This document shows positions 51,174 through 60,455 of a stretch of 64,000 bases of DNA, piece after piece. The notes under the pieces were generated by a model. It had not been told where the DNA came from. It saw nothing but the letters and a program-made list of their open reading frames with translations, and did no database searches. The DNA is from CALMNV01 sp035688975 (GTDB lineage: Bacteria > Actinomycetota > Actinomycetes > Actinomycetales > Dermatophilaceae), in contig NZ_DASSMH010000090.1 in the NCBI RefSeq assembly GCF_035688975.1, positions 13,914-77,913 of the forward strand. Direction: 5' to 3'. Position numbers and translations under genes: made by a program. Positions within the stretch are counted from its first letter, which is position 1. Every line of letters starts with the position of its first letter.

Positions 51174-52717
51174 TTCGTGCTCCCTTCAGCTGCGGCGTTC
51201 GTGCCGCCGGCGTGGACGTACGACAGCGTGGCGTCGACGGCCGGGTTGATCAGGTCGGTCGCGAGCCTGGGGAAGAAGCCGAGGACGAGCAGCAGGGCGA
51301 GCAGGGGGGCCGCCACGAGCTGCTCGCGCCGGGTGAGGTCCCGTATGCCGGTGAGCCCCTCCGGGGTGGGCCCGGTCGCCATGCGCTTGTACATGAGCAG
51401 CACGTAGAGCGCCGCGAGGACGATCCCGGCGGTGGCGAGGACGGCGGCCATAGGCTGGGTCTGGAAGGTCCCGACGAGGACGAGGAACTCCGAGACGAAG
51501 GTCGACAGCCCGGGCAGCGACAGCGCCGCGAGCCCGGCCACGAGGAAGATCCCGGCGAGGCCGGGCGTGACGCGCTGCCAGCCGCCGTAGTCGGGGATGC
51601 GCTTGCTCCCCCGCCGCCGCACGAACATCGCGGCGAAGAGGAAGAGCGCGGCCGTCGAGAAGCCGTGGTTGAGCATGTAGAGGGACGAGCCGGCCCACCC
51701 GACGTCGGTGAGGGCGAAGATGCCGAGCACGATGAAGCCGAAGTGGCTGACCGACGTGTAGGCGATGAGGCGCATCATGTCGGTCTGGCCGATGGCGAGC
51801 AGCGCGCCGTAGAGCACCGAGACGACCGCGAGGACGATGACGACGGGGGTGGCCCACCGGCTCGCCTCGGGGAAGAGCTGGAGGCAGAAGCGGATCATCC
51901 CGAACGTGCCGACCTTGTCGAGCACGCCGACGAGCAGCGTCGCGGTGGCCGGGCTCGACTCCGTCGCGGCGTCGGGCAGCCACGTGTGGAAGGGGACCAT
52001 CGGCGCCTTGATCGCGAAGGCGAGGAAGAAGCCGAGGAAGAGCAGCCGCCCGGTCGTCGGGTCGAGCGAGAGCCCGGTGAGCCGGGAGACGAGGAAGCCG
52101 TCGGCGCCGCCCGGGCCCTGCAGGTAGAGGGCGATCACCGCGACGAGCATGACCAGGCCACCGGCGAGCGAGAAGAGGAGGAACTTCATCGCGGCATACT
52201 GCCTCCGCGGCCCGCCGTACTGACCGATGAGGAAGTAGACCGGGATGAGCATCGCCTCGAAGAAGACGTAGAAGAGGAAGACGTCCGTCGCCGCGAACAC
52301 CCCCACCATGAAGGTCTCGAGCACGAGGAGCAGCGCGAAGTAGGTCTTCGCCCGCCGCCCGCTGTCACCGGCGTCCGTGCGCTCCGGCACGTCGTGCCAC
52401 GCGGCGAGGAGGCACACCGGGGTGAGGACGAGCGCCATGAGGATGAGCACGAGCGCGATGCCGTCGACGCCGAGGGCGTAGGAGACCCCGAACTGGGGGA
52501 TCCACGACCGCTGCTCGGTGAGCTGGAACTGCGTCGTGGCGCCGCGGTCGAACCGGGTGGCGGCCACGATGCCGACGACGAGCGTCAGCAGCGAGGTGCC
52601 GAGCGCGATGCGCTTGGCCTGCTCGACCGAGCCCGGGGCGAAGGCGACGACGAGCGCCCCGACGAGCGGGAGGACGCAGAGGATCGTCAGCCAGGGGACC
52701 GTGGACACGTTCGACAT
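51170..52717 (-). CDS. nuoM: NADH-quinone oxidoreductase subunit M
   Basis: The 515-residue membrane-arm subunit has Glu in FLFYVFFEAMLIPVYFLIGQYGG, Lys in FAIKAPMVPFHTWLPDAATESSP, and TDMMRLIAYTSVSHFGFIVLGI. The ATG 52717 overlaps the nuoL stop as TGATG, which selects this start over the longer frame extending to 53488. It is much closer to the usual NuoM than NuoM2 is. Confidence 0.95.
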   Translation of the reverse strand: MSNVSTVPWLTILCVLPLVGALVVAFAPGSVEQAKRIALGTSLLTLVVGIVAATRFDRGATTQFQLTEQRSWIPQFGVSYALGVDGIALVLILMALVLTPVCLLAAWHDVPERTDAGDSGRRAKTYFALLLVLETFMVGVFAATDVFLFYVFFEAMLIPVYFLIGQYGGPRRQYAAMKFLLFSLAGGLVMLVAVIALYLQGPGGADGFLVSRLTGLSLDPTTGRLLFLGFFLAFAIKAPMVPFHTWLPDAATESSPATATLLVGVLDKVGTFGMIRFCLQLFPEASRWATPVVIVLAVVSVLYGALLAIGQTDMMRLIAYTSVSHFGFIVLGIFALTDVGWAGSSLYMLNHGFSTAALFLFAAMFVRRRGSKRIPDYGGWQRVTPGLAGIFLVAGLAALSLPGLSTFVSEFLVLVGTFQTQPMAAVLATAGIVLAALYVLLMYKRMATGPTPEGLTGIRDLTRREQLVAAPLLALLLVLGFFPRLATDLINPAVDATLSYVHAGGTNAAAEGSTK

Positions 52718-54717
52718 CAGGAGATCACCCACAGTGCACCGAGGATGGCGACGACACCGGCGAGCATCGTCAGGGCATAGGACCGGGCGAAGCCGTTCTG
52801 CACCCGCCGCAGGCGCGCGGACGTCCCCCCGATGAGGGCGGCGAGGCCACCGGCGGCGCCGTCGACCCCCTTGCCGTCGGCGAAGACGAGCGAGCGGGTC
52901 AGGTGCAGGCCGGGTCGCATGAGCAGGGCCTCGTTGATCTGGTCCTGGTAGAGGTCGTTGCGGGCGGCGCGGGTCGCGAGGCTGCCGACAGGCGCCACGA
53001 CGGGCACCGGCTCGCGCCAGTAGCGCAGCCAGGCGAGCCCCGCCCCGGCGGCGATGAGCACCAGCGTGAGCGCGGTGATGAGCAGGGCCGGCAGCACCGG
53101 GTGCTCCTCGGCCGCACCGAGGCCGGACTCGGAGCCGCTGCCGAAGACCGGGTTGAGCCATCCGGTGATGATGCCGGTGGGTCCGAGGATCAGGCCGAGG
53201 AGGGCCGAGCCGACCGCGAGGACCATCATCGGCACCGTCATGACGGCCGGCGACTCGTGCGGGTGCACGTCGTCGGTCCAGCGCCTCTTGCCGTGGAAGG
53301 TCATGAAGAAGAGGCGTGACATGTAGAACGCCGTCACGCCGGCGCCCACCATGGCGGCCATCCCGAACACCCAGGGGCGCCACCCCTCGCCGATGAACGC
53401 CGCCTCGATGATCCGGTCCTTGCTCCAGAAGCCCGACAGGCCGGGGACGCCGATGATCGCCAGCCAGCCGAGGCCGAACGTCGCCCACGTGATCTTCATG
53501 GCCCCGGACAGGCCGCCGAAGCGGCGCATGTCGACCCGGTCGTTCATGCCGTGCATGACCGACCCGGCGCCGAGGAACATCCCGGCCTTGAAGAAGCCGT
53601 GGGTGAGCAGGTGGAAGATCGCGAACGCGTAGCCGACCGGCCCGAGGCCGGCGGCGAGCATCATGTAGCCGATCTGGCTCATCGTCGACGCGGCGAGCGC
53701 CTTCTTGATGTCGTCCTTGGCGCAGCCGACGATGGCTCCGAAGAGCAGCGTGATGGCACCGACGATGACGACGACGAGCTGGGCCGTGGGCGCGGCCTCG
53801 AAGACGGGGGCCGAGCGCACGACGAGGTAGACGCCGGCGGTCACCATCGTCGCGGCGTGGATGAGCGCCGACACGGGAGTCGGGCCGGCCATGGCGTCAC
53901 CGAGCCAGCTCTGCAGCGGGAACTGCGCGGACTTGCCGCAGGCGGCGAGGAGCAGCATCAGCCCGAGCGCCGTCATGAACCCCTGGTTGGCACCCCCGAG
54001 GGCGGCGGACTTGGCGCCCACCGTGGCGATGTCGACGGAGCCGAAGTGGAAGAACATGAGCATGAGGGCCACGGTGAGCCCGAAGTCGCCGACGCGGTTG
54101 GCGACGAACGCCTTGTTCGCCGCCGTGGCGTAGGCGGGGTTCCAGTTCCAGAAGCCGATGAGCAGGTAGGAGGCGAGGCCGACGCCCTCCCACCCGACGT
54201 AGAGCAGCAGGTAGGAGTCCGCGAGCACGAGCAGCAGCATGGCTGCGACGAAGAGGTTGAGGTAGGCGAAGAACCGCCGCCGGTCCGGGTCGTGCGCCAT
54301 GTAGCCCAGCGAGTAGACGTGGATGAGCGAGCCGACGAACGTGATGAGCAGGACGAAGACGAGCGAGAGCTGGTCGACGAGCATCCCGGCCGACACCGAG
54401 AACGACCCGCCGGCTACCCAGTCGAAGAGGTGGACCCCCTGCGGCCGGTCCCCGGTGCTGCGCCCGAGCATCGCCAGCCAGATCCCGGCGCCGACGACGA
54501 ACGCCCCCCAGGACAGGCCAGTGGCAAGGACGGGCCCGAACCGGTCGGTGCGGCGGCCGCCGACGAGCAGGAGGAGGGCGCCGAGCGCCGGGAGGGCGAC
54601 GAGCAGCCAGGCGTATGCCGTCAGGCCGGTGGCCGCGTGGGCCTCGCCCTCGTGCGTGGCGAGGCCGGCGGCATACGTGCCGGCCGTGGTGGCAAGAGAT
54701 CCCATGCCAGTGGACAT
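52717..54717 (-). CDS. nuoL: NADH-quinone oxidoreductase subunit L
   Basis: The 666-residue distal pumping subunit shows Glu in LLYVGWEGVGLASYLLIGFWNW, Lys in GKSAQFPLQSWLGDAMAGPTPVSAL, and LLFGAIVGCAKDDIKKALAASTMSQIGYM. The long lateral helix and last transmembrane helix follow at the C-terminus (SYALTMLAGVVAILGALWVIS). The start is ATG 54717, preceded by a GGAG-like site and 13 bp after nuoK. Confidence 0.95.
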   Translation of the reverse strand: MSTGMGSLATTAGTYAAGLATHEGEAHAATGLTAYAWLLVALPALGALLLLVGGRRTDRFGPVLATGLSWGAFVVGAGIWLAMLGRSTGDRPQGVHLFDWVAGGSFSVSAGMLVDQLSLVFVLLITFVGSLIHVYSLGYMAHDPDRRRFFAYLNLFVAAMLLLVLADSYLLLYVGWEGVGLASYLLIGFWNWNPAYATAANKAFVANRVGDFGLTVALMLMFFHFGSVDIATVGAKSAALGGANQGFMTALGLMLLLAACGKSAQFPLQSWLGDAMAGPTPVSALIHAATMVTAGVYLVVRSAPVFEAAPTAQLVVVIVGAITLLFGAIVGCAKDDIKKALAASTMSQIGYMMLAAGLGPVGYAFAIFHLLTHGFFKAGMFLGAGSVMHGMNDRVDMRRFGGLSGAMKITWATFGLGWLAIIGVPGLSGFWSKDRIIEAAFIGEGWRPWVFGMAAMVGAGVTAFYMSRLFFMTFHGKRRWTDDVHPHESPAVMTVPMMVLAVGSALLGLILGPTGIITGWLNPVFGSGSESGLGAAEEHPVLPALLITALTLVLIAAGAGLAWLRYWREPVPVVAPVGSLATRAARNDLYQDQINEALLMRPGLHLTRSLVFADGKGVDGAAGGLAALIGGTSARLRRVQNGFARSYALTMLAGVVAILGALWVIS

Positions 54718-54730
54718 CGACCGGCGCTCC

Positions 54731-55030
54731 TTACAGCTTCAGCAGGTTGGCGTCGTCGACCGAGGCCGACCGGCGGGCACGGAAGATGGCCATGATGATG
54801 GCGAGCCCCACCACGACCTCGGCGGCGGCGACGACCATGACGAACAGGGCCATGACCTGCCCGTCGAGGGCGCCGTGCATCCGCGAGAAGGTGACGAGCG
54901 CGAGGTTCGTCGCGTTGAGCATGAGCTCGACGCCCATGAAGACGATGATCGCGTTGCGTCGGGTGAGGACGGCGGCGGCGCCGATCGCGAAGAGCAGCAC
55001 CGCGAGGTAGACGTAGTGCAGCGGGCTCAT
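54731..55030 (-). CDS. nuoK: NADH-quinone oxidoreductase subunit K
   Basis: The 99-residue, three-helix subunit has the conserved Glu in FMGVELMLNATNLALV and the second Glu in VVAAAEVVVGLAIIMAIF. The length is normal, in contrast to NuoK2 with its added tail. ATG 55030 overlaps the nuoJ stop by 4 bp. Confidence 0.95.
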   Translation of the reverse strand: MSPLHYVYLAVLLFAIGAAAVLTRRNAIIVFMGVELMLNATNLALVTFSRMHGALDGQVMALFVMVVAAAEVVVGLAIIMAIFRARRSASVDDANLLKL

Positions 55031-55815
55031 CGGGTGCGCCCCTCCTCGATCTCTTGCTCCATGTGGCGCTCCACGTCCTTGAAGCCGTCGGCGCGGGCCA
55101 CCTGGTCGCGCGCCACGAGGACGCGCGAGACGGACAGGTCGCTCGGGGTGCCGTCGGGCAGCAGCGCCGGCGTGTCGACCGCGTTGTGGCGCGCGTAGAC
55201 ACCGGGCGCGGGCAGGCCGGCGACGTTCTTGTTCTCCCGGACGCGGCGGGCGGCCCACTCGGCCTGCGTGAGCTTGGGGGTGAGCCGCTCGCGGTGGGCG
55301 AGGACCATCGCGCCGAGCGCGGCGGTGATGAGCAACGCCGAGGTGATCTCGAAGATCCAGACGTACTGGCCGAAGATGAGCTCGGCGACGCCGGTGACGT
55401 TGCCGGTGCTCCGGTTGGTGTCGGCGAGCTTGTCGAGCCCGGACTGCACCGCCGCCTGGTCGAAGACGACGGAGCCGAGCGAGGCGAACAGGACGCCGGC
55501 GAGGCCGAGCACGAAGAGGAACGAGGCGACCCGCTGGCCCCGGATCGTCTCCACGATCGAGTCGGCGGAGTCCACGCCGACGAGCATGAGGACGAAGAGG
55601 AAGAGCATGATGACCGCGCCGGTGTAGACGAACACCTGCACGACGCCGAGGAAGTCGGCGCGCTCCATGATGTAGAAGATGCCGAGCACGACCATGGTCA
55701 GGGCCATGCCCATGGCGGCGTGCACGGCCTTGCGCGCGAAGAGCAGCCCGAGGGCGCCGAGGACCGCGACCGGCGCGAGCACCCAGAACCCGACGGCCTC
55801 CGCAGTGCTGGTCAT
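55027..55815 (-). CDS. nuoJ: NADH-quinone oxidoreductase subunit J
   Basis: The 262-residue subunit has five helices, including MERADFLGVVQVFVYTGAVIMLFLFVLMLVGVDS, the TM3 pi-bulge segment. An actinobacterial C-terminal hydrophilic extension of about 70 residues follows (from LTQAEWAARRVRENK). ATG 55815 overlaps the nuoI stop by 4 bp. Confidence 0.94.
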   Translation of the reverse strand: MTSTAEAVGFWVLAPVAVLGALGLLFARKAVHAAMGMALTMVVLGIFYIMERADFLGVVQVFVYTGAVIMLFLFVLMLVGVDSADSIVETIRGQRVASFLFVLGLAGVLFASLGSVVFDQAAVQSGLDKLADTNRSTGNVTGVAELIFGQYVWIFEITSALLITAALGAMVLAHRERLTPKLTQAEWAARRVRENKNVAGLPAPGVYARHNAVDTPALLPDGTPSDLSVSRVLVARDQVARADGFKDVERHMEQEIEEGRTR

Positions 55816-56483
55816 GGGGCCACTCCTTCCCGCGCGTCGCGCGCGGCCACGTAGGCGCGCTGGGCCTCGGTCGGGCCGGACACCTTGCGCAGGTAGTAGT
55901 CGCGCTCGTCCATGCCGTCGGCCATCGGGAACGGCGGCTCGAGCATGCCGTCGGCGAGCGGGGCGAGCAGCTGCTCCTTGGTGAAGATGAGTCCCGCCCG
56001 GTCGGGGCCGGCGAGCTCGTAGAAGTTGGTCATCGTCAGGGCCCGCGTCGGGCAGGCCTCGATGCACAGGCCGCAGAAGATGCAGCGCAGGTAGTTGATC
56101 TGGTAGACGCGGCCGTAGCGCTCGCCCGGGGAGAAGCGTCCGGCGCCGCCCTGCTCGAGGGGGGTGTCGTCGTTGTCGGCGCCCTCGACGAAGATGGCGT
56201 CGGCGGGGCAGGCCCAGGCGCACAGCTCGCAGCCGACGCACTTCTCGAGCCCGTCCGGGTGCCGGTTGAGCTGGTGGCGTCCGTGGAACCGGGGCGCGGT
56301 CGGCCGGGGCTTCTCGGGGTACTCCTCGGTCGCGACCTTGCGGAACATCGTCGAGAAGGAGACGCCGAAGCCGGCCACCGGGGCCAGCAGCTCGGCGAAG
56401 AAGCCCTTGTCCTGCGCGCCCGGCCCGGCGGCGTCGCCGTCCCGGCCGGCCGCGGTGTCCTTGCTGACGCTGTCGTCAGCCAT
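55812..56483 (-). CDS. nuoI: NADH-quinone oxidoreductase subunit I
   Basis: The 223-residue ferredoxin-type subunit has two [4Fe-4S] motifs, CVGCELCAWACPADAI and CIFCGLCIEACPTRAL, for clusters N6a and N6b. The N-terminus carries a hydrophilic extension and FGVSFSTMFRKVATEEYPEKP, which contacts the membrane. It overlaps nuoH by 8 bp. It binds NuoG in the full complex, unlike NuoI2. Confidence 0.95.
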   Translation of the reverse strand: MADDSVSKDTAAGRDGDAAGPGAQDKGFFAELLAPVAGFGVSFSTMFRKVATEEYPEKPRPTAPRFHGRHQLNRHPDGLEKCVGCELCAWACPADAIFVEGADNDDTPLEQGGAGRFSPGERYGRVYQINYLRCIFCGLCIEACPTRALTMTNFYELAGPDRAGLIFTKEQLLAPLADGMLEPPFPMADGMDERDYYLRKVSGPTEAQRAYVAARDAREGVAP

Positions 56484-57909
56484 GGCTGTCCTCCTTGGCG
56501 GGGGCGGTGAGCAGGGTCGAGGAGACGGCGGCGTCGGACCGCGCGGGAGCCAGGGCCGGCCGGGGCTCGCGCAGGCGCTGGCCGGGCAGCGGCGGCACGG
56601 GGAAGCCGCCCGCGAACGGGTCGACCTCCTCCGGCGGCTGCGCCTCCGCCGCGGCGAGGCGGGCCTCGCGCCGGCCGTCCCAGACCCAGGCCGCAGCCAG
56701 GGCGAGCACCGCGATGACGCTGACGATGACGACGGTCGCGACCGACAGCTCACGCCCGAGCAGGCGCAGCTTCGCGTCCCCGAGGAAGCCCAGCTGGGCG
56801 CCGCGGATGAAGGCCACGGCGACGACCCAGGCGAGGGTGATGGGGATGAGGAACTTCCACCCGAAGCGCATGAACTGGTCGTAGCGCACGCGCGGCAGCG
56901 ACCCACGCAGCCACACGAAGAAGAACATGAAGGTCCACAGCTTGACCGTGAACCACAGCAGGCCCCACCAGCCCCCCGTGAGCAGGCCGCCGCCGATGGC
57001 GGAGAGCAGCGGCGGTGCCTGCGGCCCGCCGAGGAACATCGTCGTGGCGAGCGCGGACACGGTGAACATGTTGACGTACTCGCCGAGGTAGAACATCGCG
57101 AAGCTCATCGAGGAGTACTCGGTGTGGAAGCCGCCGGTGAGCTCGCCCTCGCCCTCGGCGAGGTCGAAGGGCAGGCGGTTGGTCTCTCCGACCATCGTGA
57201 TGACGTAGACGACGAAGGAGAAGAACGCCGGGAGGATGTACCACAGCGAGCTCTGGGCCGACACGATCTGCGAGGCGGACATGGACCCGCTGTAGAGGAA
57301 GATCGCGACGAGCGAGAGCCCCATGGCGATCTCGTAGGAGATGACCTGGGCCGTCGAGCGCAGGCCGCCGAGGAGCGGGTAGGTGGACCCGGAGCTCCAG
57401 CCGGCGAGGACGATGCCGTAGACGCCGACCGAGGCGACGGAGAGCACCAGGAGCACGGCCACCGGGACGTCGGTCACCTGCAGGGGGGTCCGGTGGCCGA
57501 AGATCGACACCGTGCCGCCCACCGGGATGATGGCGAAGGAGACGAAGGCCATCGTGGCGGCGATGATCGGCGCGATCCGGTAGACGACGCGGTCGGCGTT
57601 CGCCGGGGTGATGTCCTCTTTGAGCATCGACTTCATGCCGTCGGCCAGGGTCTGGAGCAGGCCGAAGGGCCCGTTGCGGTTGGGTCCCGGACGCTGCTGC
57701 ATCCGGCCGATGACCCGCCGCTCGAACCAGATGACCATGAGGGTCGACAGGAGCAGGTAGACGAAGATCCCCACCGCCTTGATCAGCGCCACCCACCAGG
57801 GCGTGTCGCTGAAGTCGGCGCTCGGGTTGTCGGTGGAGGGCAGGGCGGGGGCGAGACCGCCCACCGCGTATGCCGTGTATGCCGTGTATGCCGTGTGCAG
57901 GAGGCTCAT
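56476..57909 (-). CDS. nuoH: NADH-quinone oxidoreductase subunit H
   Basis: The 477-residue membrane subunit beside the quinone site has signatures WFERRVIGRMQQRPGPNRNGPFGLLQTLADGMKSMLKEDITP and NRLPFDLAEGEGELTGGFHTEYSSM. The C-terminus runs about 80 residues beyond the family core and is Pro/Glu-rich (AEAQPPEEVDPFAGGFPVPP). The extreme N-terminus reads TAYTAYTAYAV, encoded by three tandem GTATGCCGT octamer repeats at 57868-57893. ATG 57909 overlaps the nuoG stop. Confidence 0.95.
   Translation of the reverse strand: MSLLHTAYTAYTAYAVGGLAPALPSTDNPSADFSDTPWWVALIKAVGIFVYLLLSTLMVIWFERRVIGRMQQRPGPNRNGPFGLLQTLADGMKSMLKEDITPANADRVVYRIAPIIAATMAFVSFAIIPVGGTVSIFGHRTPLQVTDVPVAVLLVLSVASVGVYGIVLAGWSSGSTYPLLGGLRSTAQVISYEIAMGLSLVAIFLYSGSMSASQIVSAQSSLWYILPAFFSFVVYVITMVGETNRLPFDLAEGEGELTGGFHTEYSSMSFAMFYLGEYVNMFTVSALATTMFLGGPQAPPLLSAIGGGLLTGGWWGLLWFTVKLWTFMFFFVWLRGSLPRVRYDQFMRFGWKFLIPITLAWVVAVAFIRGAQLGFLGDAKLRLLGRELSVATVVIVSVIAVLALAAAWVWDGRREARLAAAEAQPPEEVDPFAGGFPVPPLPGQRLREPRPALAPARSDAAVSSTLLTAPAKEDSHG
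57868..57893. repeat. Triple tandem copy of the GTATGCCG octamer
   Basis: GTATGCCG begins at 57868, 57877 and 57886, a 9-bp period, inside the first codons of nuoH, where it encodes repeated Thr-Ala-Tyr. The same octamer occurs about 60 more times across the window, on both strands, for example at 234, 4360 and 49189. Confidence 0.95.
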
Positions 57910-60455
57910 GCGGGACCACCCTTCGTGACGGTGACGGCGGCGGCGCCGTCGGCGCCCAGCCCGGCGCGCACGGAGCACCCGCGCGAGTTCGTGGGCAGCC
58001 AGACGACGCCGTCGACGAGGCTCTCGGTGACGAGGGCCGGCACCGTGACGGCGCCGACGGGCCCGGCCACGGTGACCGCGTCGCCGTCGCGCACCCCGAG
58101 CCGGCCGGCGTCGGCGGGCGAGAGCCGGGCGACCGCCCGTGGGGCGGTGCCGGCGAGGAACGGCTCGCCGACCTGCAGGCGCCCGGCGTCGAGCAGCGTG
58201 GGCCAGGTGGCCAGGACGAAGCCGTCGCCCGCCGCCCGAGCCCGCGCTGCGTGGGCCGGCGCTGCCTGGGCCGCCGCGCCGCTGGGGGCGCCCGGAGTGG
58301 CAGCCGCGGCGGAGGCGGCGGAGGCGCCGGCGACACCGGCCCAGGGACCGAGGGCCTCGAGCTGGGCGTGCACCTCGCGCTGGGTCCGGGTCTCGAGGAA
58401 GACACCCATCTCGCCCGCGAGCATGTCGAGGGCCCGGTGGTCGCTGACGAAGCCCGACGCGAGCGCGAGCTCGAAGGGGCGCACCCGTCCCTCCCAGTTG
58501 ACGTAGCTGCCGGCCTTCTCCGACTGCGCGGCGACGGGCAGGACGACGTCCGCGACGGCCGTCACGGCCGACTCGCGCAGCTCGAGCGAGACGACGAAGG
58601 CGCGCCGCAGCGCCTCGTCGACCGCGGGCAGCCCGAGGTCGGCCGGGTCGACGCCGCCGACGACGAGGGCGTCGATCTCCCCCGCGGCCGCCGCCGCGAC
58701 GATGCCGGCCGTGTCCCGGGCCGGGGCCTCCGGCAGGGACGCGACGTCCCACACGCCGGCCACCTCCGCCAGGGCCGCGGGGTCGGTGGCCGGCCGCCCG
58801 CCGGGCAGGAGCGAGCCGAGCGCGCCCGCCTCGAGGGCGCCCCGCTCGCCGGCCCGACGGGGGACCCACGCGAGGCGGGACCCCTTCGCGGCGGCGAGGT
58901 CGGCCGCCGCGCGCAGGGCGCCCGGGACGGTGGCGAGTCGCTCGCCGACGAGGATGATGCCGCCGTCGCCGAGCGCCGCGTCGGCGGCGCGGCCGGCCTC
59001 CGTGTCCGTCAGCGACGCGAGGACGTGCGCCTCCTGCCCGGGGACCGTCGGCACCAGCGTGCCGCCGAGCTTCTCCAGGCCCCGCGACGCGAACGGCGCC
59101 ACGGCATACACCGCGGTCTTGTTGCGGCGGAACGCCTTGCGCAGCCGGAGGAAGACGATGGGCGACTCGTCCTCGGGCTCGAAGCCGACGAGCAGGACGG
59201 ACGTGGCCGCCTGCAGGTCGGCATACGAGACACCGGACCCGGCACCCGAGCCGTCCGGGACGCCGGTGGCGACGACGTGCTCCGCGAGGAAGCTCGCCTC
59301 CTCGGCCGAGTGGGGCCGGGCGCGGAAGTCCACGTCGTTGGTGCCGAGGACGACCCGTGCGAACTTGCCGTAGGCGTAGGCGTCCTCGACGCTCACCCGG
59401 CCGCCGACGAGCACACCGGCCGCGCGGGAGCGGGACAGGCCCGCGGCAGCGGCCTCGAGCGCCTCGGGCCAGCCGACGACCCGCAGCTCACCGCTCGCGT
59501 CGCGCACCATGGGGAACTCGATGCGGTCCGGCGCGCTGGCGTAGGCGAAGGCCCAGCGGCCCTTGTCGCAGTTCCACTCCTCGTTGACCGCCGGGTCGTC
59601 GAGCGCCATCCGGCGCATCACGACCCCGCGGCGGTGGTCGGTGCGGATGGCGCAGCCGCTCGCGCAGTGCTCGCACACCGAGGGCGTCGAGACCAGGTCG
59701 AAGGGCCGGGCCCGGAAGCGGTAGGCCGCCCCGGTGAGCGCGCCGACGGGACAGATCTGCACGGTGTTGCCCGAGAAGTAGGACTCGAAGGGCTTCTCCT
59801 CGTAGATCCCGACCTGCTGGAGGGCGCCGCGCTCGACGAGGGCGATGAACGGGTCGCCGGCGACCTGGTCGGAGAAGCGGGTGCACCGGGCGCACAGCAC
59901 GCAGCGCTCTCGGTCGAGGAGCACCTGGGAGGAGATGTTGACCGGCTTGGGATAGGTGCGCTTGACGTCCTCGAAGCGGGAGACGGCCCGGCCGGCCTTC
60001 ATCGCCTGGTTCTGCAGGGGGCACTCGCCGCCCTTGTCGCAGACGGGGCAGTCGAGCGGGTGGTTGATGAGGAGCAGCTCCATGACGCCGGCCTGTGCCT
60101 TGTCGGCGACGGGCGAGGTGAGCTGGGTGTTGATGACCATCCCCTCGGACACCGTCATCGTGCACGACGCCTGGGGCTTGGGCATGGGCCGGACGTTGCC
60201 CTCGCGGTCGGGCATCGCCACGTCGACGAGGCACTGGCGGCAGGCGCCCACCGGGTCGAGGAGCGGGTGGTCGCAGAAGCGCGGGATCTCGATGCCGAGG
60301 ACCTCCGCGGCGCGGATGACCAGCGTGCCCTTGGGCACGCTCACCGGCAGCCCGTCGATCGTCAGGCCGACGAGGTCGGGGCGCGCCGGGATCTGCGCGT
60401 CCCCGCCCTTGTCGACGGCGTTGCCGCCCGCGCTCGGTGACGTGGTGGTGGTCAT
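57906..60455 (-). CDS. nuoG: NADH-quinone oxidoreductase subunit G
   Basis: The 849-residue iron-sulfur subunit has an N-terminal [2Fe-2S] domain (RFCDHPLLDPVGACRQC with another Cys in ASCTMTV), the His/Cys-liganded N5 cluster (HPLDCPVCDKGGECPLQ) and [4Fe-4S] N4 (CVLCARCTRFSDQVAG, ICPVGAL). The extra N7 site follows (CEHCASGC with the fourth Cys in NCDKGRWAF). A molybdopterin-oxidoreductase-like region without catalytic metal comes next. The C-terminal third includes an Ala-rich linker (AGASAASAAAATPGAPSG). ATG 60455 overlaps the nuoF stop. Confidence 0.95.
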   Translation of the reverse strand: MTTTTSPSAGGNAVDKGGDAQIPARPDLVGLTIDGLPVSVPKGTLVIRAAEVLGIEIPRFCDHPLLDPVGACRQCLVDVAMPDREGNVRPMPKPQASCTMTVSEGMVINTQLTSPVADKAQAGVMELLLINHPLDCPVCDKGGECPLQNQAMKAGRAVSRFEDVKRTYPKPVNISSQVLLDRERCVLCARCTRFSDQVAGDPFIALVERGALQQVGIYEEKPFESYFSGNTVQICPVGALTGAAYRFRARPFDLVSTPSVCEHCASGCAIRTDHRRGVVMRRMALDDPAVNEEWNCDKGRWAFAYASAPDRIEFPMVRDASGELRVVGWPEALEAAAAGLSRSRAAGVLVGGRVSVEDAYAYGKFARVVLGTNDVDFRARPHSAEEASFLAEHVVATGVPDGSGAGSGVSYADLQAATSVLLVGFEPEDESPIVFLRLRKAFRRNKTAVYAVAPFASRGLEKLGGTLVPTVPGQEAHVLASLTDTEAGRAADAALGDGGIILVGERLATVPGALRAAADLAAAKGSRLAWVPRRAGERGALEAGALGSLLPGGRPATDPAALAEVAGVWDVASLPEAPARDTAGIVAAAAAGEIDALVVGGVDPADLGLPAVDEALRRAFVVSLELRESAVTAVADVVLPVAAQSEKAGSYVNWEGRVRPFELALASGFVSDHRALDMLAGEMGVFLETRTQREVHAQLEALGPWAGVAGASAASAAAATPGAPSGAAAQAAPAHAARARAAGDGFVLATWPTLLDAGRLQVGEPFLAGTAPRAVARLSPADAGRLGVRDGDAVTVAGPVGAVTVPALVTESLVDGVVWLPTNSRGCSVRAGLGADGAAAVTVTKGGPA